Shown here piece after piece: positions 41,368 to 45,347 of a stretch of 45,347 nucleotides of DNA. This DNA comes from an uncultured Bacteroidales bacterium (lineage in GTDB: Bacteria; Bacteroidota; Bacteroidia; Bacteroidales; FEN-979), in the NCBI GenBank assembly GCA_903885595.1, contig CAISJJ010000007.1:1-45347 (forward strand), read 5' to 3'. The position numbers were made by a program, and so were the translations under genes. Numbering within the stretch: position 1 is the stretch's first letter; each line of letters starts with the position of its first letter. The notes under the pieces are model-generated. The model had not been told where the DNA came from. It saw only the letters and a program-made list of their open reading frames with translations, and did no database searches.

Positions 41368-43296
41368 ATGAAGATATTGCTGATCAGCCCCGGAAGTCCT
41401 GACGATATTGACAGCCAGATTACCCAGGGCATTCCTTACCTATTCTCGAAAACATTGTTCGCGCCACATGCAATCGCTGCGGTAGCAGCGCTCACGCCGA
41501 CAGAACATCAGGTTGTGCTGCATGATGAATATACGCACGGACCGGTTGAACCGGCTATCCGGCTAAAAAAATTTGATATTATCGGGATCTCAGTGACCTC
41601 GAATCAGCAAAAACGTTCCCTTCAGATCGCTGAATTCATTAAAAAACACTTTCCCTTAACATTGGTTATTTTTGGTGGAATCGGTGTTGAACATTTCATT
41701 CATAAGGAAATGTCGGATGTGGATGTCATTTTCCACGGAGAAGCAGAAGAGACCTGGCCTAAATTTCTCGAAGATCTCAAAACGGGAATCTATCCCCGGA
41801 TATACAAGAATATTTCGAAGCCCGATATGGCTAAAACCCCGGCTCCCAGGTGGGAACTGCTCGACGGCGACCTGTCATCATACACAGCCATCCTCCTCCA
41901 GACAACCCGTGGATGCCCGTTCGATTGCAGTTTTTGTGATGTCATCTATACTTTTGGCAGAAAACTCCGGAGTAAAACAATTGAGCAGGTACTGGAAGAG
42001 GTACGCAGGCTCAGCGCCCTGAAGGTGAAAATGATCTTTATAGCCGATGATAACTTCGCCGGTGATAAGAAATACACCAAAGAGTTGCTCAAACAACTTA
42101 TCCCGTTGAATAACTCTTTTAAAAGTCCGATTGAGTTCATCACGCAGATCGATATTACCATTGCCAACGATGAGGAATTGCTGATGCTTTTGGCCGATTG
42201 CAACTTCCAGGCGGTAATGATCGGCATCGAATCGGTGAATGAACAATCGCTCAAAGATTACAACAAACAGCAGAATCTCAGGATTCCAATCCGCGAAGCT
42301 GTTCAGAAGATCCAATCGTATGGCATTGTCGTACTGGCACACATGATTATCGGCGCCGATTCGGATGATACGCAGGTGTTTCAGAAAACTGCGAATTTCA
42401 TTTCCGAGGCCAACATTGTTCATCACCTTTGTCATCCCCTGGCTGCGCCTCCGGGCACCAAAATGTGGTATGAACTCAAACGGGCCGGGCGGATCATCCT
42501 CACCGACCAGGAAGAAATTGCCGATAAACTCGATATTATTTCAAACATCATCCCAAAACAGATGACCCGGGTTGAACTGTTTGAAGGGCTCGCCGATTAC
42601 TGGGAAAGTATTTATGATCCGGTAAAATTCACACAACGGGCGCTTACTTTCATAAAAGGCGTTCATTATAAACCAAGGATCAAGGAACCCGGGATTACCG
42701 ATCTATGGACCTTGCGCAAGATGCTGTGGCGTGTTTTTACCTTTTTTATGTTCGATGCCGGAAAGGAACACAGGAAAGCTTTTTTCACCATCATCAGGGC
42801 AACACAAAAGAAGGGGATGTACCTGCTGCCAAAGATTATTTACATCTACACCTGTTACCTGGTTGATTACAACCGGTCGATGTATGATGCAAAAATTGCC
42901 CGCTCCCACGCCCTTTGGGAACGCGATAACGGACACACCCTGGTTATCGATGATCACCCAATCCCGGTTGCTGAAAAAATCCGTGAACATGCTGCCCCTA
43001 TCCTGAACGCAGCCTACGGACATATCCGTGGAAAAGTCGCGCACAAGGAGACCCTCTACACAGCGGTCGTCACAGCCATGGTCGATTTCAACGACCGGTT
43101 CGGGAAAACCTTTGATTCCTTCGATGACTTGCAGGAAGAACATATCCGCGCTACCTGCGACAGGGTCATCAACCAACTGCCTCCAAATGGCCATGAATCA
43201 CTCCAGGATATGCCCACTGCCCCACCCGCGGGATTTACCCGGGAAATACTGGATGCCCTTGACAATGCTGTAAGGTTCAGGAACAGCAATAACTAA
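41368..43296 (+). CDS. B12-binding-type radical SAM protein (DUF4070-like)
   Basis: A 642-residue protein with an N-terminal cobalamin-binding-type Rossmann domain (about 1-150: MKILLISPGSPDD, DIIGISVTSNQQ, VIFGGIGVEHF) and a radical SAM domain with the CX3CX2C motif C183-C187-C190 (RGCPFDCSFCD). A DUF4070-like region follows (HPLAAPPGTKMWYELKRAGRI). The last 200 or so residues are helical and not recognised. Members modify varied substrates, such as hopanoids, lipids or peptides, by methylation or rearrangement. No neighbour identifies the target here. The classical DxHxxG cobalamin motif is not visible in the N-terminal domain, so true B12 binding is uncertain. Confidence 0.9.
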   Translation: MKILLISPGSPDDIDSQITQGIPYLFSKTLFAPHAIAAVAALTPTEHQVVLHDEYTHGPVEPAIRLKKFDIIGISVTSNQQKRSLQIAEFIKKHFPLTLVIFGGIGVEHFIHKEMSDVDVIFHGEAEETWPKFLEDLKTGIYPRIYKNISKPDMAKTPAPRWELLDGDLSSYTAILLQTTRGCPFDCSFCDVIYTFGRKLRSKTIEQVLEEVRRLSALKVKMIFIADDNFAGDKKYTKELLKQLIPLNNSFKSPIEFITQIDITIANDEELLMLLADCNFQAVMIGIESVNEQSLKDYNKQQNLRIPIREAVQKIQSYGIVVLAHMIIGADSDDTQVFQKTANFISEANIVHHLCHPLAAPPGTKMWYELKRAGRIILTDQEEIADKLDIISNIIPKQMTRVELFEGLADYWESIYDPVKFTQRALTFIKGVHYKPRIKEPGITDLWTLRKMLWRVFTFFMFDAGKEHRKAFFTIIRATQKKGMYLLPKIIYIYTCYLVDYNRSMYDAKIARSHALWERDNGHTLVIDDHPIPVAEKIREHAAPILNAAYGHIRGKVAHKETLYTAVVTAMVDFNDRFGKTFDSFDDLQEEHIRATCDRVINQLPPNGHESLQDMPTAPPAGFTREILDALDNAVRFRNSNN

Positions 43297-43424
43297 CACG
43301 TCCTCAATCTTTTAACCCAAAATGAGAAAATGAGGGATTTCAATACAGGTTGGAGACAATACATGTTAGAATTGCTCAGAAAATAAGCGAAATGCCTGAA
43401 AATGATCAATCACTAAAGTCAAAA

Positions 43425-44465
43425 CTATTGATAATTATGAACACAGCGGGCAGCAAAACCGTTTGACTTGATGTAATCGTCCCTGCTCATTTCGCCTTCA
43501 TAGTAATGCAGGCCCCGGTTCCAGGCGTGAGCCTCGCCACATTCGGTAGATGTCCAGAAAAAGGCTTCGTACGGCAGACTGTTGAAACTTCCGGGGTAGT
43601 CGCGGTAACCCGATGGAAGTGCATCAAAATCGCTGCTGTTTGTGGCCCCTTCATTTGGTAAAGCCCAGTGCCGCGTTCCTGGTTCTTTCATTTTCCCGCC
43701 GCAGTTGGTCCCGCTGGCTCCAATGGTGTTACAATCAACAGACGGATCAATATATTGGGTAAGTATGCACCATTCCTCATCAGTAGGAATATGCCATCCG
43801 GCCGGGCATAATCCCTGCCCGCCTGGTGTGGTCGTATATTGCATCAGTTCGTCCCACTGATAAAGCCCTCCATAGGTCCGGCAATTACCTTCATTGCCGT
43901 TATAGCAAAACTTTTCCGTAACACCGTCATTTTTCTGATTTCTCAGGCTGCTTATCTGCATTCCGACGTTAAGGTTGTGAGCCATCCAGCACTGCGTGCC
44001 CATCAACACCGTCCGGTAATTCTGCGAATCACGGGTATCGGTAAATGCTCTTCCGCACCTCCACGAAAGAACGATAACGCTGAAAGTACAACTTCCTTCG
44101 GGGCCTGAACCCATCACTGAAAACTGGTCGATTTGACCACAAACTGGCATGCCGCTGCCCGACAAATGAATTTCATGCAATCCTGTGGAAGGAAAAATGC
44201 CACTGGCAGTGAACCTGTATCCATTTACTGTATTGGTTGCAATGGAGTAACTTCCCGGGGCACTGACATTTACCTTAATGGTAATGTATTCTTCTGAAGT
44301 CAGTCTGAGCAATCCCTGATACCTTCCGTTAACCTCCAATCCCAAACAAATCGTATCGGCGACAATGGTATACACTGCCGGTTGTTGAAAAACCTGTGCC
44401 GGAATTTCCGGGGAGAAAAAACCCAGTAAAAGTGTAAAACAGATTATAATTCTATCCCTGTACAT
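43425..44465 (-). CDS. FISUMP-domain secreted protein
   Basis: A 346-residue protein with a signal peptide (MYRDRIIICFTLLLGFFSPEIPAQ). It has a beta-rich N-terminal part (about 30-150) and then the Fibrobacter succinogenes major paralogous domain: DTRDSQNYRTVLMGTQCWMAHNLNVG, GNCRTYGGLYQWDELMQY, GLCPAGWHIPTDEEWCILTQYI, and an ending in SNGFAARCVH. This domain is common in Bacteroidota and Fibrobacter surface proteins; its function is unknown, perhaps carbohydrate or cell-surface binding. There are many cysteines but no sorting tail. A 14-bp hairpin overlaps its start (44465-44501). Confidence 0.9.
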   Translation of the reverse strand: MYRDRIIICFTLLLGFFSPEIPAQVFQQPAVYTIVADTICLGLEVNGRYQGLLRLTSEEYITIKVNVSAPGSYSIATNTVNGYRFTASGIFPSTGLHEIHLSGSGMPVCGQIDQFSVMGSGPEGSCTFSVIVLSWRCGRAFTDTRDSQNYRTVLMGTQCWMAHNLNVGMQISSLRNQKNDGVTEKFCYNGNEGNCRTYGGLYQWDELMQYTTTPGGQGLCPAGWHIPTDEEWCILTQYIDPSVDCNTIGASGTNCGGKMKEPGTRHWALPNEGATNSSDFDALPSGYRDYPGSFNSLPYEAFFWTSTECGEAHAWNRGLHYYEGEMSRDDYIKSNGFAARCVHNYQ

Positions 44466-44501
44466 TCCAGCTATCTTTTACCGAAGTAAAGATAGCTGGA
44501 A
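44465..44501 (-). promoter_or_regulatory. 14-bp hairpin at the start of the FISUMP gene
   Basis: TTCCAGCTATCTTT (44465-44478) and AAAGATAGCTGGAA (44488-44501) are perfect complements with a 9-nt loop. On the minus-strand mRNA the stem includes the A of the ATG (44465). It has no T-run after it in that direction, so it is not a simple terminator for that strand. Confidence 0.7.
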
Positions 44502-44610
44502 AAAAGATTGAAACACCTAAACCCCTTTACTCTTTTTATTGAACCAAAGTCACCGCTGACTGAAAAGGGCTTCCGTGAACAGACTCTTTGCAGTGATATA
44601 AGCACTGAAT

Positions 44611-45249
44611 TTATTGGATTTTAATTGAATGATGCCGCTTTCCAAAAAGTGCTTTATCCCCTGACACCGATTTTGTCGGGACCGGCCTTGGATCGCCGGG
44701 CCAGAAGTTATAATCTCCAAAAACACCTACCAGTTCACGATAATTTCCCTGCAACGATTCGTAATTGTAAACTACTTTTTCGTTATTGGATGCATATACA
44801 TAGTGTTCTTCCGCCAGACAGTTATTGGTATTGTAGAGGAAAGTAGCAGCTGCATCCGAAATCCAGTTGTTATTTTCCCAGACATATTCATTTACAGCAC
44901 TTGTTAAACTGTTCGAATAGGAATAAACACCTTTGTAAGCATTGGTTCCATCGGGATTTTTATAAATTTCTTCTTTCAGAAGCGCTCCCTCCCAGATATA
45001 TAATTGTTGAGATCCAGGATTTCCTTGCTCATCGAATCTTTGTTCAACCTGTAATTGTCCGCTGCTGTTATAAGTATAGGTGTACCTGCCTCCATTATGC
45101 CAGGTACCCCCATACGCATATGAATAAGTTTTTTCACTGATACGGTCATTGACAAATACATGCAGTTCTTTGCTCTGGAAATTGACAGTGCGGTGTTCCG
45201 GAGATTGTAATGCTATTGTTTTACAAACCTTCCGCTGTACACCATTGAT
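44611..45249 (-). pseudogene. Met-less 212-codon open frame, probable 3' remnant of a YD-repeat-like protein
   Basis: Read on the minus strand, a frame stays open for 212 codons up to TAA at 44611-44613 and contains no ATG. GTG and TTG occur only near its end. The translation looks like real protein, with tandem aromatic motifs: KTYSYAYGGTWHNGGRYTYT, YNSSGQLQVEQRFDEQGN, YKGVYSYSNSLTSAVNEYVW and FLYNTNNCLAEEHYVY, as in YD-repeat-like or DUF4595-like surface proteins. It overlaps the end of the next fragment by about 37 bp in another frame. A gene that lost its 5' end is the simplest reading; a frameshift joining it to the neighbour is the alternative. Confidence 0.6.
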
Positions 45250-45347
45250 TCACTGGTCAGCCTGATGAAATAGAGTCCCGGGTTAAGAGCTGAAACATCC
45301 AGTTGTGGGTTATTCAAAATTTTGATGGTGCCGGGAACGATCCTGCC
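45213..45347 (-). CDS. C-terminus of a T9SS-secreted protein (cut by right edge)
   Basis: The last 44 codons of a minus-strand gene that continues past the right edge. They read as a T9SS type A sorting domain ending: QLDVSALNPGLYFIRL, then SGRFVKQ and a TAG stop (45213-45215). The cargo domain lies outside the window. The stop is directly followed, in another frame, by the Met-less remnant. Confidence 0.8.
   Translation of the reverse strand, partial: GRIVPGTIKILNNPQLDVSALNPGLYFIRLTSESMVYSGRFVKQ

Overview
The window looks like an anaerobic, polymer-degrading member of the Bacteroidota (probably Bacteroidales or a relative). Evidence: several secreted proteins end in Por/type IX secretion (T9SS) type A sorting domains. 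Promoters fit the Bacteroidota pattern of a -33 TTG, about 20 bp, then -7 TAnnTTTG. There are LytS/LytTR two-component genes including a propeller-sensor kinase, plus GH92, FISUMP and M64 proteins, and many short degenerate intergenic repeats. No rRNA, tRNA, CRISPR array, transposase or phage gene was seen.

Region 1 (1-20.4 kb) is a recombining protease/sensor cluster. It holds four LytS-type histidine kinases with nearly interchangeable catalytic cores (one cut by the left edge), but only one LytTR response regulator (448-1185). It also has two C10 cysteine peptidases, an S8 subtilase and a 14-repeat YCF48-like surface protein. Two copies of a hicB-hicA toxin-antitoxin pair each lie tail-to-tail with a kinase. 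The three protease genes share one promoter design: a roughly 12-bp element (CCTACCGGTTAT), repeated at a 21-bp pitch in two of the three, then exactly 10 bp to a -33 TTG, exactly 20 bp, and a TAnnTTTG -7 box. This geometry is typical of LytTR-family operators, so the lone regulator may control the proteases. Decay is visible. C10 copy 1 has an in-frame TGA where a repeat-motif Trp is expected. C10 copy 2 has lost about 1.8 kb including the catalytic His, and its operator has one repeat only. A roughly 50-bp kinase tail fossil follows copy 2.

Region 2 (20.4-22.5 kb, minus strand) carries a polyphosphate kinase 2 and a galactokinase.

Region 3 (22.7-30.7 kb, plus strand) carries a GH2 beta-mannosidase, a GH92 alpha-mannosidase, an EamA-type transporter and an M64 metallopeptidase, a set suited to glycoprotein or mannose-glycan breakdown.

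Region 4 (30.7-35.2 kb) has a glycyl-radical activase and a glycyl-radical enzyme very like trans-4-hydroxy-L-proline dehydratase, separated by an outer-membrane protein on the other strand. Both radical-system genes contain in-frame low-complexity repeat insertions of types otherwise seen between genes here. With the secreted proteases, this suggests use of (hydroxy)proline-containing protein.

Region 5 (35.4-45.3 kb) carries a GH31 alpha-glucosidase, a transglutaminase-like lipoprotein, an HD phosphohydrolase, a B12-binding-type radical SAM protein and a FISUMP-domain protein with a 14-bp hairpin touching its start codon. At the right edge are a 212-codon open frame without any Met codon (a probable gene remnant) and the C-terminus of another T9SS cargo.
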